The translations under genes were made by a program, and so were the position numbers. From positions 558,001 to 622,000 of the forward strand of contig NZ_AP018498.1 of NCBI RefSeq assembly GCF_003569745.1: DNA of 64,000 bases, written 5' to 3'. Source of the DNA: Altererythrobacter sp. B11 (GTDB taxonomy: Bacteria > Pseudomonadota > Alphaproteobacteria > Sphingomonadales > Sphingomonadaceae). Shown here piece after piece: positions 36,577 through 45,541 of the stretch (positions within the stretch are counted from its first letter, which is position 1; each line of letters opens with the position of its first letter). The notes beneath the pieces are model-generated. The model ran no database searches. It had not been told where the DNA came from and saw only the letters and a program-made list of their open reading frames with translations.

Positions 36577-37629
36577 TCATCCCGGCGTGCGCCGCGGCGA
36601 TACGCGCCCGGACACGTAGCTGCCCTGCGTCTCGAACATCCAGCCGGGATATTCGCGGGGCAGGGCGCTCAGCTGGCCGAGCTCGTCCAGTTCCTCGCGC
36701 GTCAGTTCCACCTCCACGCTGGCGAGATTGTCCTGCAGCTGGTCCGCCCGCTTTGCGCCGATGATGATGGTGGACACCACCGGCTGGTACAGCAGCCAGG
36801 CGAGCGCAATCTGCGCGACGGAGACGCCGCGCTTCTCCCCCATGGTACGCATGGCATCGACCAGCGGCGCGGCGCGCTGCAGGTCCACCGGCGGGAAGTT
36901 GAAGCCGGAGCGGCGGCCTTCGCCCTCCGTCCCCTCGTCGGTGAAGCGATATTTGCCGCTCAGCAGCCCGCCGGCGAGCGGCGACCAGACCATGAGGCCG
37001 AGCCCTTCGCTGCGCATCATCGGCACCAGTTCCCGCTCCAGATCGCGGCCCGCGACCGTGTAATAGGCCTGCAGCGAGGCGAAGCGGGCGAAGCCGCGCC
37101 GCTCCGAAATGCCCAGTGCCTTGGCGATCTGCCAGGCGGCCCAGTTGCTGACGCCCACATAGCGCGCGCGCCCCGACCGGACGATGTCGTTCAGCGCTTC
37201 CAGCGCCTCTTCCATCGGCGTCACCGGATCCCAGCCATGGATCTGGTAGAGATCGACATGGTCGAGCCCCAGCCGGGCGAGGCTAGCATCGATCTGGTCG
37301 AGCAGGTGCTTGCGGCCGGTCCCTGCCTCGTTCGGCCCTTCGCCCATGGCGCCCATGGCCTTGGTCGCGATCACCACGTCGGCACGCGGGATGCCCAGCG
37401 CCTTCAGCGCGCCGCCAACGAATTCTTCCGACTGGCCGGTGGTATAGACATTGGCGGTGTCGATGAAATTGATCCCGCCATCCAGCGCCTGCTTCACCAG
37501 CGCGGTGGAACCATCCTGGTCGAGCCCGTGAATCTGGCCGAAGCGGCCGGGATTGGTGCCGAAGGTCATTGCCCCCAGGCACAGTTCGGAAACGATCAGG
37601 CCGGTGTTGCCGAGCTGGTTGTAACGCAT
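36577..37629 (-). CDS. Aldo/keto reductase
   Basis: A 350-residue NADPH-dependent oxidoreductase. The catalytic tetrad is visible: Asp and Tyr in DTANVYTTGQSEEF, Lys in VIATKAMGAMG and His in DLYQIHGWD. The opening MRYNQLGNTGLIVSELCLGAM matches the YajO/Tas-like group of general aldehyde or sugar reductases. It interrupts the usual proA-nadD neighbourhood, with 18 bases to nadD and 55 from proA. Confidence 0.94.
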   Translation of the reverse strand: MRYNQLGNTGLIVSELCLGAMTFGTNPGRFGQIHGLDQDGSTALVKQALDGGINFIDTANVYTTGQSEEFVGGALKALGIPRADVVIATKAMGAMGEGPNEAGTGRKHLLDQIDASLARLGLDHVDLYQIHGWDPVTPMEEALEALNDIVRSGRARYVGVSNWAAWQIAKALGISERRGFARFASLQAYYTVAGRDLERELVPMMRSEGLGLMVWSPLAGGLLSGKYRFTDEGTEGEGRRSGFNFPPVDLQRAAPLVDAMRTMGEKRGVSVAQIALAWLLYQPVVSTIIIGAKRADQLQDNLASVEVELTREELDELGQLSALPREYPGWMFETQGSYVSGRVSPRRTPG

Positions 37630-37684
37630 GCGAAAGACTCCTCTGCCCGGTCCGCCGCAGAGTGTAGCCTGCGCCGGCTGCGCT

Positions 37685-38959
37685 TCAAGGGCGCTCCTGC
37701 CCCTCGCCGCGGACCTGCCACTTGTAGGTGGTGAGGCCTTCCAGTGCCACCGGCCCGCGCGCATGCAGCCGCCCGGTGGCGATGCCGATCTCCGCCCCCA
37801 AGCCGAATTCGCCGCCATCGGCGAACTGGGTGGAGGTGTTTACCATCACGATGGCGCTGTCCACTTCGGCCAGGAAGCGCTCCGCCACCGCGGCATCGGC
37901 GGTGATGATCGCGTCCGTATGGCCGGAGGAGTGGCGGGCGATATGCTCCAGCGCGGCGTCGAGCCCGTCGACCACCGCCACGGAGGCGATCGCATCGAGA
38001 TATTCCGTGTCCCAATCCTCGCTGCTGGCGGGCAGGATGCGCGGATCGAGCGAGCGGGCGCGGGCATCGCCGCGCAATTCGCAGCCGGCATCGAGCAGCG
38101 CCGCCACCACATCGCCGCTGGCGGGGAAGCTGGCATCGAGCAGCAGCGTTTCCAGCGACCCGCAGATGCCCGTGCGCCGCATCTTGGCGTTGAGCACCAG
38201 CTTGCGCGCCATCTCCGGATCGGCGGCGGAATGGACATAGGTGTGGCAAATGCCGTCGAGATGGGCGAGCACCGGCACGCGCGCATCGGTCTGCACCCGC
38301 TCCACCAGTCCCTTGCCGCCGCGCGGCACGATCATGTCGATCAGCCCCTGCGCGCGCAGCATGGCGCCCACGGCTTCGCGATCCTGCGTCGGCATCAGCT
38401 GCACCGCCGCTTCGGGCAGGCCGGCAGCGGTGAAGCCTTCGACCATCGCTGCGTGGATCGCGCGATTGGAATGCACCGCCTCGCTCCCGCCGCGCAGCAG
38501 CACCGCATTGCCGCTGCGCAGGCACAGCGAGGCGGCATCGGCCGTCACATTGGGGCGGCTTTCGTAGATGATCCCGATCAACCCGATCGGGATGCGGACG
38601 CGGGAGAGGGCGAGGCCGCTGGGCGCGGCAGTGCGATCGATCACCTGGCCGACCGGATCCGGCAGGGTCGCAACGGCTTCCAGCGCTCCGGCGATGCCTT
38701 CCAGCCGCCCCTCGTCGAGCCGCAGCCGATCGAGCATGGCGCCGGTAAGGCCATTCGCCTCCCCCGCCGCCACGTCGCGCGCATTGGCGGCGAGGATGGT
38801 GCCGGACGCGTCCCGCAGCCGTGCCGCAGCAGCCCGCAGGGCTTCCGCCTTCTGTTGATCGCTGGTGCCGGCCAGCCGGCGCTGTGCGGCGCGTCCGGCG
38901 CGTGCCAGATCGGCCACAAGCGCGTCGTGATCGGTGCGGGTCTGTTCAAGCGTGCTCAT
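37685..38959 (-). CDS. proA: Glutamate-5-semialdehyde dehydrogenase (gamma-glutamyl phosphate reductase)
   Basis: The 424-residue NADPH enzyme reduces gamma-glutamyl phosphate in proline synthesis. The catalytic cysteine is in MRRTGICGSLETLLLD, and the NADP-binding region LRGGSEAVHSNRAIHAAM and the closing ALEGLTTYKW are typical. The start at ATG 38959 has an AAGGG ribosome site; a further in-frame ATG at 38977 adds only six residues. It heads the long minus-strand block; proB is not in the window. Confidence 0.95.
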   Translation of the reverse strand: MSTLEQTRTDHDALVADLARAGRAAQRRLAGTSDQQKAEALRAAAARLRDASGTILAANARDVAAGEANGLTGAMLDRLRLDEGRLEGIAGALEAVATLPDPVGQVIDRTAAPSGLALSRVRIPIGLIGIIYESRPNVTADAASLCLRSGNAVLLRGGSEAVHSNRAIHAAMVEGFTAAGLPEAAVQLMPTQDREAVGAMLRAQGLIDMIVPRGGKGLVERVQTDARVPVLAHLDGICHTYVHSAADPEMARKLVLNAKMRRTGICGSLETLLLDASFPASGDVVAALLDAGCELRGDARARSLDPRILPASSEDWDTEYLDAIASVAVVDGLDAALEHIARHSSGHTDAIITADAAVAERFLAEVDSAIVMVNTSTQFADGGEFGLGAEIGIATGRLHARGPVALEGLTTYKWQVRGEGQERP

Positions 38960-39144
38960 GCGCCGGGCCCTTATCATCCGCTCCCCCGCTTGTCAGACGC
39001 TTTCGTGCCGAGTCGCCTTGTGAACAGATGGCAGGATTTCGGCCAGCGCCCTTTTGTTCCCGCTGCGGAGCGGTATGATTAACACTTCATCGCAAAAGCG
39101 GTTCGCTTCGCCCCGTCGGCGGCGCGACGGATTCGACCCCACCG

Positions 39145-39182
39145 GCCTTGCTGCGTAGCGGGGTGCCCGGGGACGCAGAGGC
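39145..39182 (+). other. Stem-loop in the leader of the M23 peptidase gene
   Basis: The arms GCCT/AGGC (39145-39148 with 39179-39182) and CTGCGT/ACGCAG (39151-39156 with 39173-39178) form a hairpin with a small bulge and a 16-base loop. It ends 20 bases before the TTG start of the M23 gene. The rest of the 243-base gap after proA shows no gene; a regulatory role is unproven. Confidence 0.4.
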
Positions 39183-39202
39183 ACGGGACAAACGGGGTCG
39201 TT

Positions 39203-40363
39203 TTGATCAGTCAATCCGTCGGCAAGGTTCGGCACCAGCTGCAACGCTGGTTTCCGGAACGGGAGTTCTTCATGCGCTCCCAGGGACAGGTCCGATTCAT
39301 CACCATTACGTCGCGCATGCAGATCGCGGCCGCTTCGCTGGTGGCGGCGCTGCTGATCGGCTGGGCGCTGTCCATGGCGGTGATGGCCGTGTTCCAATGG
39401 CAGGCCAGCAGCGAACGCGCTTCGCTGATGTCACGCGAAGCGAAAGTGGCCAAGGCGGCGAGCCGGGTGAAGGCCTATCGCGACAATCTGGACGAGGTGG
39501 CCGATGATCTCGGCCGTCGGCAGGATTTCATCGAAAGCGTCCTGCCGATGCTGCCCGACGATGTGCTGCCTGACGAAACCGTCTCCGACAGCAAGGCGGA
39601 AGCGGACAAGACCGTGGCGAAGGTGAGCGCGGCGATTCCCGAAGCCGGAGCGCTCGCCCGGCTGGAGGCGCGGCAGATCGCCTTTGTCGAGCGGCTGACC
39701 CGCTTTGCCGACCGCCGCGCCGCCCGCGCGGAGAAGGCACTGCGCACGCTGGGGCTGGACCCGCGCGGCATCCTGCGCGCATCGCACACGGCACAGGGCG
39801 GCCCGCTGGAGAAGCTCTCCACCGCCCGGGACGGTTCGATCGACCCGCGCTTCGAACGGATGGGCGCCAGCCTGGAACGGATGGATGCGCTGGAGCGCGG
39901 CCTTTCCGGCGTGCCGCAGGTAATGCCCGCCGATTCGAGCTTGATCTCCTCGGGCTTCGGCTATCGCCGGGATCCCTTCAACGGCCACGCCGCGATGCAT
40001 GCGGGGCTGGATTTTCGCGGCGCGGTGGGCGCGCCGATCCATGCCGCCGCCGCCGGCCGCGTGAGCTTCGTCGGCATGCGGTCGGGATATGGCAAGGTGG
40101 TGGAAGTCAGCCACGGCAACGGCTTGATGACCCGCTATGCCCATATGTCGCAATGGAAGGCCAAGGCCGGCCAGCAGGTCGCCGCCGGCGCCGTGATCGG
40201 CGCCATCGGCAGCACCGGCCGTTCCACCGGCCCCCATCTTCATTTCGAAGTGCGAATCAACGGGCGCGCGGTTAACCCGCGCCCCTTTCTGGAGACGGCA
40301 CCCCATGTTCTCGAAGAAGCCCGGGCCAGCGACGCAGAGCGGCGGACGCCAGCCGGTGACTAG
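39203..40363 (+). CDS. M23 family metallopeptidase (paired with a bactofilin)
   Basis: A 386-residue peptidoglycan endopeptidase. A cytoplasmic N-terminus is followed by a transmembrane helix (AASLVAALLIGWALSMAVMAV), a coiled-coil region and a C-terminal LytM domain with the zinc ligands intact (MHAGLDFRG and PHLHFE). The TTG at 39203 keeps the segment RWFPEREFFMRSQGQVRF that I expect in homologues; the ATG at 39272 has the better ribosome site (GGGAG) and is the alternative. Its 3' end overlaps the bactofilin gene by 59 bases. Confidence 0.92.
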   Translation: MISQSVGKVRHQLQRWFPEREFFMRSQGQVRFITITSRMQIAAASLVAALLIGWALSMAVMAVFQWQASSERASLMSREAKVAKAASRVKAYRDNLDEVADDLGRRQDFIESVLPMLPDDVLPDETVSDSKAEADKTVAKVSAAIPEAGALARLEARQIAFVERLTRFADRRAARAEKALRTLGLDPRGILRASHTAQGGPLEKLSTARDGSIDPRFERMGASLERMDALERGLSGVPQVMPADSSLISSGFGYRRDPFNGHAAMHAGLDFRGAVGAPIHAAAAGRVSFVGMRSGYGKVVEVSHGNGLMTRYAHMSQWKAKAGQQVAAGAVIGAIGSTGRSTGPHLHFEVRINGRAVNPRPFLETAPHVLEEARASDAERRTPAGD

Positions 40364-40745
40364 CGGAGCGACCTTCTCCGTGATCGGCGCCGATGTAACG
40401 ATTCGCGGCGATCTGGAAGCGAGCGCCGATCTCCATGTGGACGGCACCGTACTGGGTGACATCACCTGCGCGTCGCTGGTGCAGGGCGCCAGCAGCCGCA
40501 TAGAAGGAGCAGTGAAGGCCGACAGCGCCCGTCTTTCCGGCACGGTGAAAGGGGCCATAACGGCGCGAGAGCTGATCGTGCTGAAAAGTGCGCGCATCGA
40601 AGGCGACGTGCAGTACGAAACGCTGACCATCGAGCAGGGCGCCAGCGTGGAAGGGCGCTTCGCGCCGGAACTCGCCGCCATCAGCGCCCCGCGCGCAGGC
40701 GGTGAGGCCGAAGAAGGCGAACCGCGGCTGCATCTCGCGGGCTGA
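40305..40745 (+). CDS. Bactofilin family cytoskeletal protein
   Basis: A 146-residue polymerising protein with a beta-helical core (residues about 20-125): FSVIGADVTIRGDLEASADLHVDGTVLG and repeated short strands. The tails are disordered. Bactofilins scaffold cell-wall enzymes at defined sites; pairing with an M23 peptidase recurs in several phyla and is linked to cell shape. It starts inside the M23 gene and so is almost certainly translated from the same mRNA, with a GGAG ribosome site nine bases upstream. Confidence 0.93.
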   Translation: MFSKKPGPATQSGGRQPVTSGATFSVIGADVTIRGDLEASADLHVDGTVLGDITCASLVQGASSRIEGAVKADSARLSGTVKGAITARELIVLKSARIEGDVQYETLTIEQGASVEGRFAPELAAISAPRAGGEAEEGEPRLHLAG

Positions 40746-40783
40746 CGCGGCACCCGGCTCACGCACATGAACCGCGCATAAGA

Positions 40784-40816
40784 AAAGGGCCGCTCCCGAT
40801 GGAGCGGCCCTTTCTG
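40784..40816. terminator. Bidirectional terminator between the bactofilin gene and trcR
   Basis: A perfect 13-bp inverted repeat (40784-40796 with 40801-40813) and a four-base loop CGAT, with T residues at the end of the plus-strand arm and A residues before the left arm. It can stop transcription from both converging genes. Confidence 0.92.
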
Positions 40817-40838
40817 TTTCTTCAGCGATGCAGGCCGA

Positions 40839-41555
40839 TCAGCCCTTGGCTTCGTTCGCCTCGGCCGCGCGCTTCGCCACCAGCCAGGCTTCGGCTTCGG
40901 CTTCCTGCGCGGCTTCGACGGCCGCCTTGGCGGCCGCTTCGCGTTCCGCCCGCAGTTCCTCGATCAGCTTTTCTCGCTCGTCCCGCTGTTCGACGGGGCG
41001 GATTTCATCCTCCTCCTCCGTCTCGGCAGGCCCGGCGCGCTTGGCGGCCTTGGCCACCGCAGAGTCGAGCTCTCGCTGCGAGCACAGGCCCAGGGTCACC
41101 GGATCCTTCGGCTGAATGTTGGAGATGTTCCAGTGCGAACGATCGCGAATCGCGTTGATCGTGTTCCGCGTGGTGCCGATCAGCTTGCCGATCTGCGCAT
41201 CCGAGATTTCCGGATGGTTGCGGATGATCCAGGCGATCCCGTCCGGCTTGTCCTGCCGCTTGGACACCGGCGTGTAGCGCGGCCCCTTGGTGCGGCTGAC
41301 ATCCACCGGCGCCCGCTGCATGCGCAGGCGATAGGACGGATCCTGCTGCCCGCGCTCGATCTCGTCATGCGTCAGCTCGCCCGAGTAGATCGGATCGCGG
41401 CCGGTGTATTTGGAGCTGGCGAGATCATCCGCCATGGCCTGCACCTCGAGGATGTGCAGCCCGCAGAATTCGGCGATCTGCTCAAAGCTCAGCGCAGTGT
41501 TGTCGACCAGCCAGGAAGCGGTCGCATGCGGCATCAGGGGAGTGGGCTGGGCCAC
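40839..41555 (-). CDS. trcR: Cell cycle transcriptional regulator TrcR (DUF1013)
   Basis: A 238-residue DNA-binding protein. The DUF1013 core is clear: ATASWLVDNTALSFEQIAEFCGLH, IERGQQDPSYRLRMQ, ISDAQIGKLIGTTRNTINAIRDRSHWN. The C-terminal 70 residues are a charged Ala/Glu helix. In alphaproteobacteria TrcR is a conserved cell-cycle factor reported to associate with RNA polymerase. The GTG at 41555 has a GGAG ribosome site eight bases away; ATG at 41534 is the alternative. Confidence 0.92.
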   Translation of the reverse strand: MAQPTPLMPHATASWLVDNTALSFEQIAEFCGLHILEVQAMADDLASSKYTGRDPIYSGELTHDEIERGQQDPSYRLRMQRAPVDVSRTKGPRYTPVSKRQDKPDGIAWIIRNHPEISDAQIGKLIGTTRNTINAIRDRSHWNISNIQPKDPVTLGLCSQRELDSAVAKAAKRAGPAETEEEDEIRPVEQRDEREKLIEELRAEREAAAKAAVEAAQEAEAEAWLVAKRAAEANEAKG

Positions 41556-41572
41556 GTTCTCTCTCCGGTAAA

Positions 41573-41602
41573 AATAGAAGGGCCGCCCCTTGCGGAGCGG
41601 CC
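41573..41602 (-). terminator. Terminator of the glycosyltransferase operon
   Basis: On the minus strand a nine-base stem (41594-41602 with 41581-41589, one G-U pair) closes a GCAA-type tetraloop and is followed by CTTCTATTTTT. It lies about 88 bases beyond the glycosyltransferase stop and just before trcR, so trcR probably has its own promoter or receives read-through. Confidence 0.8.
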
Positions 41603-41689
41603 GTACACAGGGAGATGTAGGCCCTTTACCGGCAAACGGCAAGCGCGCAGGCCCGTCCCTCTCCTGAGAGGCCCCTCCGGAGCCGGCGC

Positions 41690-42739
41690 TCAGGCCAGCC
41701 CGATCGCGTGCCGCATCCCCGCAGAGGGCCGGGCGCATGCTTCCGGCGCCAGCGCGGCGAAGAACTGGTCCGCGCTCGCCTGCCAGCTGAAGCCGCGCCC
41801 ATGCGCCAGGCAATCGGTGCGGCGCAGCCGCAGCGCCGCGGCGATGGCATCCTCCAGCCGCTCCGCCATCGCGCCGCTCTTCGCATCCAGTATGTCGAGC
41901 GGCCCCTGCACCGGATAGGCTGCCACCGGGGTGCCGCAGGCAAGCGCTTCGATAATGACGAGCCCGAAAGTGTCGGTGCGGCTGGGGAACACGAAGACGT
42001 CGGCCCCGGCATAGCAGGCTGCAAGGTCGCGTCCGGTCTGCCGACCGAGGAAGTGGGCATCGGGATATTCGGCCTCCAGCCGCGCCAGTTCCGGCCCGTC
42101 GCCCACCACCACCTTCGATCCGGGGTGGCGGTTGCCGAGGAAGGCATCGATGTTCTTCTCCACCGCGACCCGGCCGACATAGAGCTGGATCGGCCGGGGC
42201 AGATCGAAGAACAGGTCCGGCGGGGCGATGTCCGGCCCGAAGCACGAGAGATCCACCCCGCGGCTCCACGGCCGCAACTGCGTAAGGCCTTGCGCGCGCA
42301 GCTGGCGCCGCACCGTCTCCGTGGCGACCATGATCCCGGCGGAGGGGCGATGGAACCAGCGGATGAAGGGCCAGAACAGGCTGGCCGGCAGCCCCGTTCG
42401 GCGCGCAAGGTAATCGGGGAACTGCGTGTGATAGGCGGTGGTGAAGCTGCGCCGCCGCGCGATGCAATGGCGTCGCGCCGCCAGCCCCAGCGGTCCTTCG
42501 GTGGCAATATGGACCGCTTCGGCGCCGAAGCCCTCGATCCGCGCGCCGACGCCACGGCGGCCGGCGAAGGCGAGACGGATTTCCGGATAGGTGGGACAAG
42601 CGACGGAGCGATAGGATTCGGGCGAGATGACCAGCAGCTCGTGCCCGCGGCGGGTGAGCTCGCGGCTAACCTCGCTCAGCGTGCGGACGACTCCATTGAC
42701 CTGGGGCGCCCAGGCATCGGTGATCAGAGCTATCTTCAT
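41690..42739 (-). CDS. Glycosyltransferase family 1 (GT4-type, mannosyltransferase-like)
   Basis: A 349-residue GT-B enzyme. The opening MKIALITDAWAPQVNGVVRTL is typical of GDP-mannose-dependent alpha-mannosyltransferases of lipids. The donor-binding half carries LYVGRVAVEKNIDAFL, KVVVGDGPELARLEAEYP and FGLVIIEALACGTPVAAYPVQGPLD. A strong GGAAGAGGA ribosome site precedes the ATG. It follows a UDP-diacylglucosamine hydrolase-like gene, so a glycolipid or lipid A-related product is plausible. Confidence 0.93.
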   Translation of the reverse strand: MKIALITDAWAPQVNGVVRTLSEVSRELTRRGHELLVISPESYRSVACPTYPEIRLAFAGRRGVGARIEGFGAEAVHIATEGPLGLAARRHCIARRRSFTTAYHTQFPDYLARRTGLPASLFWPFIRWFHRPSAGIMVATETVRRQLRAQGLTQLRPWSRGVDLSCFGPDIAPPDLFFDLPRPIQLYVGRVAVEKNIDAFLGNRHPGSKVVVGDGPELARLEAEYPDAHFLGRQTGRDLAACYAGADVFVFPSRTDTFGLVIIEALACGTPVAAYPVQGPLDILDAKSGAMAERLEDAIAAALRLRRTDCLAHGRGFSWQASADQFFAALAPEACARPSAGMRHAIGLA

Positions 42740-42776
42740 TCCTCTTCCCGCATGCCTTCCTGTTGGCTCGCCGCGA

Positions 42777-43691
42777 TCAGGCGGCCACCGGGAGCTTCTG
42801 CGCCGCGACTGCCTCCGCCGCTTCGGCGGCCTCCCTTTCGCGGCGGGCGATTTCTTCCGGCCAGTGGAGGATCTCCATCCGCCCATCGGCATGTTCGACC
42901 AGTGCGTTGCAGCCTTCGACCCAGTCGCCATCGTTCCAATATTCGATGCCGTCGAAGCTGCGGAACTCGGCCGTGTGGATGTGCCCGCACACCACGCCGT
43001 CCACCCCGCGCTGGGAAGCCGCGCGGGCCACGATCTCTTCGTAGCGGGAGATGAACTCGACCGCGTTCTTGACCTTGTGCTTGGCCATCTTGGACAGCGA
43101 CCAATAGGGCAGGCCCAGCCGGCGGCGGACCATGTTGACCCAGCGGTTGAGCCCCATGGTCAGCGTGTAGAGCGCGTCCCCCACGAAGGCGAGCCAGCGG
43201 TGGGCGAGCATCACGGCGTCGAATTCGTCGCCGTGGATCACCATCAGCCGGCGCCCGTCGGCGGTTTCGTGGAAGGCGGCGCGGCGGATTTCCACCCCGC
43301 CGAAGTGCAGGCCAGTGAACTGGCGGAACATCTCGTCGTGATTGCCGGGGATATAGACGATCCGCGTGCCGCGCTTGGCGCGCTTCAGGATGCGCCAGAC
43401 GATGTCATTATGCGTATCGGGCCAATAGAACTTCTTCTTCAGCCGCCATCCGTCGATAATGTCGCCCACGAGATACATCGTCTCGCTGTCGACATTGTCG
43501 AGGAAGTCGATCAGCATCTCGGCATTGCAGCCCTTGGTGCCGAGATGGATGTCGCTAATCCAGATCGTGCGATATTTGCGCCGCCCATCGGGGGATGGTT
43601 CCGGCACGACTGGCTGATGCTGATCGAAATTGGGGAATGCGGAAATAATGCCGCCATTCCCGATCTCGCCTTGAAGATACGTGCCGAACAT
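42777..43691 (-). CDS. UDP-2,3-diacylglucosamine diphosphatase-like metallophosphoesterase
   Basis: A 304-residue calcineurin-like phosphoesterase. The metal motifs are complete: SDIHLG, GDIIDGW, PGNHDE, VIHGDEFD and GHIHTAEF. This length and the RRRLGLPYWSLSKMAKHKVKNAVEFI insertion are typical of the alphaproteobacterial subgroup annotated as UDP-2,3-diacylglucosamine diphosphatase, related to LpxH. Whether it is the lipid A enzyme or acts on another lipid is uncertain. It precedes the glycosyltransferase by 37 bases, so they form one operon. Confidence 0.9.
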   Translation of the reverse strand: MFGTYLQGEIGNGGIISAFPNFDQHQPVVPEPSPDGRRKYRTIWISDIHLGTKGCNAEMLIDFLDNVDSETMYLVGDIIDGWRLKKKFYWPDTHNDIVWRILKRAKRGTRIVYIPGNHDEMFRQFTGLHFGGVEIRRAAFHETADGRRLMVIHGDEFDAVMLAHRWLAFVGDALYTLTMGLNRWVNMVRRRLGLPYWSLSKMAKHKVKNAVEFISRYEEIVARAASQRGVDGVVCGHIHTAEFRSFDGIEYWNDGDWVEGCNALVEHADGRMEILHWPEEIARREREAAEAAEAVAAQKLPVAA

Positions 43692-43797
43692 CGGTAACGC
43701 CCCAAAATACCTGTCTCGGGCTTATGCCTATGACGGTGAATTGTTGCAGGCGATTCACAGTTCGCGGACAGTTCAGGGACGGTGTTACACTTCGGCG

Positions 43798-44412
43798 TCA
43801 CTCCATCGGGACATATCCCGGCAGCGCGGCAACGCGTTTTAGCCAGGCGCAGACATGCCTGCGATCCTCCAGCCGAAAGCCGCCCGCCTCGCTCAGATGC
43901 GTGTAGGCATAGAGCGCAACATCCGCGATCGAGGGGGCGTCGCCCGCGAACCATTTGTGGCTGGCGAGATGGATATCCATCAGCGCCAGCGCGTCTTCCC
44001 CGGCCATGCGCTTGGCCGGAATCTGAGCGATCTGCTGCGTGCTCAGCGCCGCTTCGCCCACGTAGCACAGCCAGAAGCGCAGCGTGGCGATGTTGGGTTC
44101 GTGATTATATTGTTCGAAGAACATCCAGCGCAGCATGTCCGCGCGGGTGAAACGATCTTTGGGAATCAGCGGCGTGCCTTCGGCCAGGTACCAGCAGGCG
44201 GCGTTGCTTTCGGGCAGGAAGCGATCCCCCACCTGCAGCACCGGGATACGGCCGTTGCAATTCACCTCGCGCAGGAATTCCGGCGTGCGCGTCTCTCCCC
44301 GCAGTATGTCATAGGCCACCCGCCGCAGGGGCAGGCCCAGCAGCGCCGCGGTGAGGCGGATCTTGTAGCAATTGCCGCTGCGCGGATCCTCGTGGAGGGT
44401 CAGTTCATCCAT
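43798..44412 (-). CDS. Glutathione S-transferase family protein
   Basis: A 204-residue protein of the thioredoxin-fold plus helical-domain GST family. The N-terminal domain reads LHEDPRSGNCYKIRLTAALLGL, with Asn/Cys near the expected catalytic Ser/Cys, then NCNGRIPVLQVGDRFLPESNAACWYLA (glutathione-binding cis-Pro and Glu-Ser). The C-terminal domain has APSIADVALYAYTHLSEAGGF. Detoxification or redox roles are usual for the family. Its start overlaps the end of the quinone oxidoreductase gene by eight bases. Confidence 0.93.
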   Translation of the reverse strand: MDELTLHEDPRSGNCYKIRLTAALLGLPLRRVAYDILRGETRTPEFLREVNCNGRIPVLQVGDRFLPESNAACWYLAEGTPLIPKDRFTRADMLRWMFFEQYNHEPNIATLRFWLCYVGEAALSTQQIAQIPAKRMAGEDALALMDIHLASHKWFAGDAPSIADVALYAYTHLSEAGGFRLEDRRHVCAWLKRVAALPGYVPME

Positions 44413-45415
44413 GGGTCACCTGTAGCACGATCTTGCCGATGTGATCGCCCCCTTCCATGCGCGCATGGGCGGCGGCGGCCTCCGCCAGCGGAAAGCTGCG
44501 GTCCATGGCCGGCCGCAGCGCGCCTTCGCCCACCGCCGGCCAGACCTGTTCGCGAATTTCGTTGGCCAGCAAGGCCTTGAACGAATCGGGCCGGGCACGC
44601 AGCGTCGAGCCGGTCATCGTGTGGCGCTTCACCATCAGCTTCGCCATGTTGATCTCGGCCTTCGCGCCGCCGAGCACGGCGATGGTCACCAGCCGGCCAT
44701 CTTCGGCGAGGCAGTCCAGATTGCGCTGCGTGTAGCTGCCCGCCACCATGTCCAGCACCAGGTCGGCCCCGCGGCCGCCGGTGATGCGACGCACCGCCTC
44801 CACGAAATCCTCGTCCCGATAGTTGATCGCGTGATCGGCGCCGAGGGCGCGGGCGGCGGCGCATTTCTCCTCGCTGCCGCAGGTCACGATCACTTCGATC
44901 CCGAACAGGCGGGCGAGCTTGATCGCCATCGTGCCGATGCCGCTGGTGCCGCCGTGGACCAGCAGCGTCTCCCCATCGCGCGCCCAGCCGCGTTCGAACA
45001 CATTGTGCCAGACGGTGAACAGCGTTTCGGGCAGGGCCGCCGCTTCCTCCAGCGGCACCCCGGCGGGCACGGGCAGGCAGTGGTCGGCCTTCGCGAGGCA
45101 ATATTCGGCATAGCCGCCGCCGCTGACCAGCGCGCAGACCATGCCGCCGCCGAGTTCAGGGCCCACATCGGCGCCGCAGCTCACCACCTCGCCGGCGATT
45201 TCCAGCCCGGGAATGTCGGATGCGCCCGGCGGCGGGGGATAAAGGCCCTGGCGCTGCAGCACGTCCGGCCGGTTGACCCCCGCCCAGGCGACCTTCACCA
45301 GCACCTCGTCCGGCCCCGGCTGCGGCACCGGCCGCTGCTCCAGCTTCAGCACCTCAGGGCCGCCCGGCTCGGCGATGGCTACGACATTCATTGTATCCGG
45401 CAGTGTGCGCGGCAT
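44405..45415 (-). CDS. NAD(P)H-quinone oxidoreductase (zeta-crystallin/QOR family)
   Basis: A 336-residue zinc-free medium-chain dehydrogenase. Landmarks are AGVNRPDVLQRQGLYPPPPGAS, PGLEIAGEVVSCG, the Rossmann motif VHGGTSGIGTMAIKLA, and HARMEGGDHIGKIVL near the end. These match the PIG3/quinone oxidoreductase group that reduces quinones by one or two electrons using NADPH. ATG 45415 has a GGGGGG ribosome site; 45391 is a weaker alternative. It is followed in the same direction by the GST gene with an 8-base overlap. Confidence 0.93.
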   Translation of the reverse strand: MPRTLPDTMNVVAIAEPGGPEVLKLEQRPVPQPGPDEVLVKVAWAGVNRPDVLQRQGLYPPPPGASDIPGLEIAGEVVSCGADVGPELGGGMVCALVSGGGYAEYCLAKADHCLPVPAGVPLEEAAALPETLFTVWHNVFERGWARDGETLLVHGGTSGIGTMAIKLARLFGIEVIVTCGSEEKCAAARALGADHAINYRDEDFVEAVRRITGGRGADLVLDMVAGSYTQRNLDCLAEDGRLVTIAVLGGAKAEINMAKLMVKRHTMTGSTLRARPDSFKALLANEIREQVWPAVGEGALRPAMDRSFPLAEAAAAHARMEGGDHIGKIVLQVTHG

Positions 45416-45541
45416 GTGCCCCCCGTGACTTTTCCTCGCGCGCTTACCGGACAGGCCCGCTGTCGCATCTCGGCCACGCTCCACAAGCCTAGTGCGCGGC
45501 CCCATTGACAGCAAGCGGTGGCCGTTGGATGCTGCATTGCA

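Noticed and set aside
39128-39145. A tRNA T-loop-like GATTCGACCCC in the gap before the M23 gene
   Set aside because: No acceptor stem, anticodon arm or D-loop can be drawn around it on either strand.
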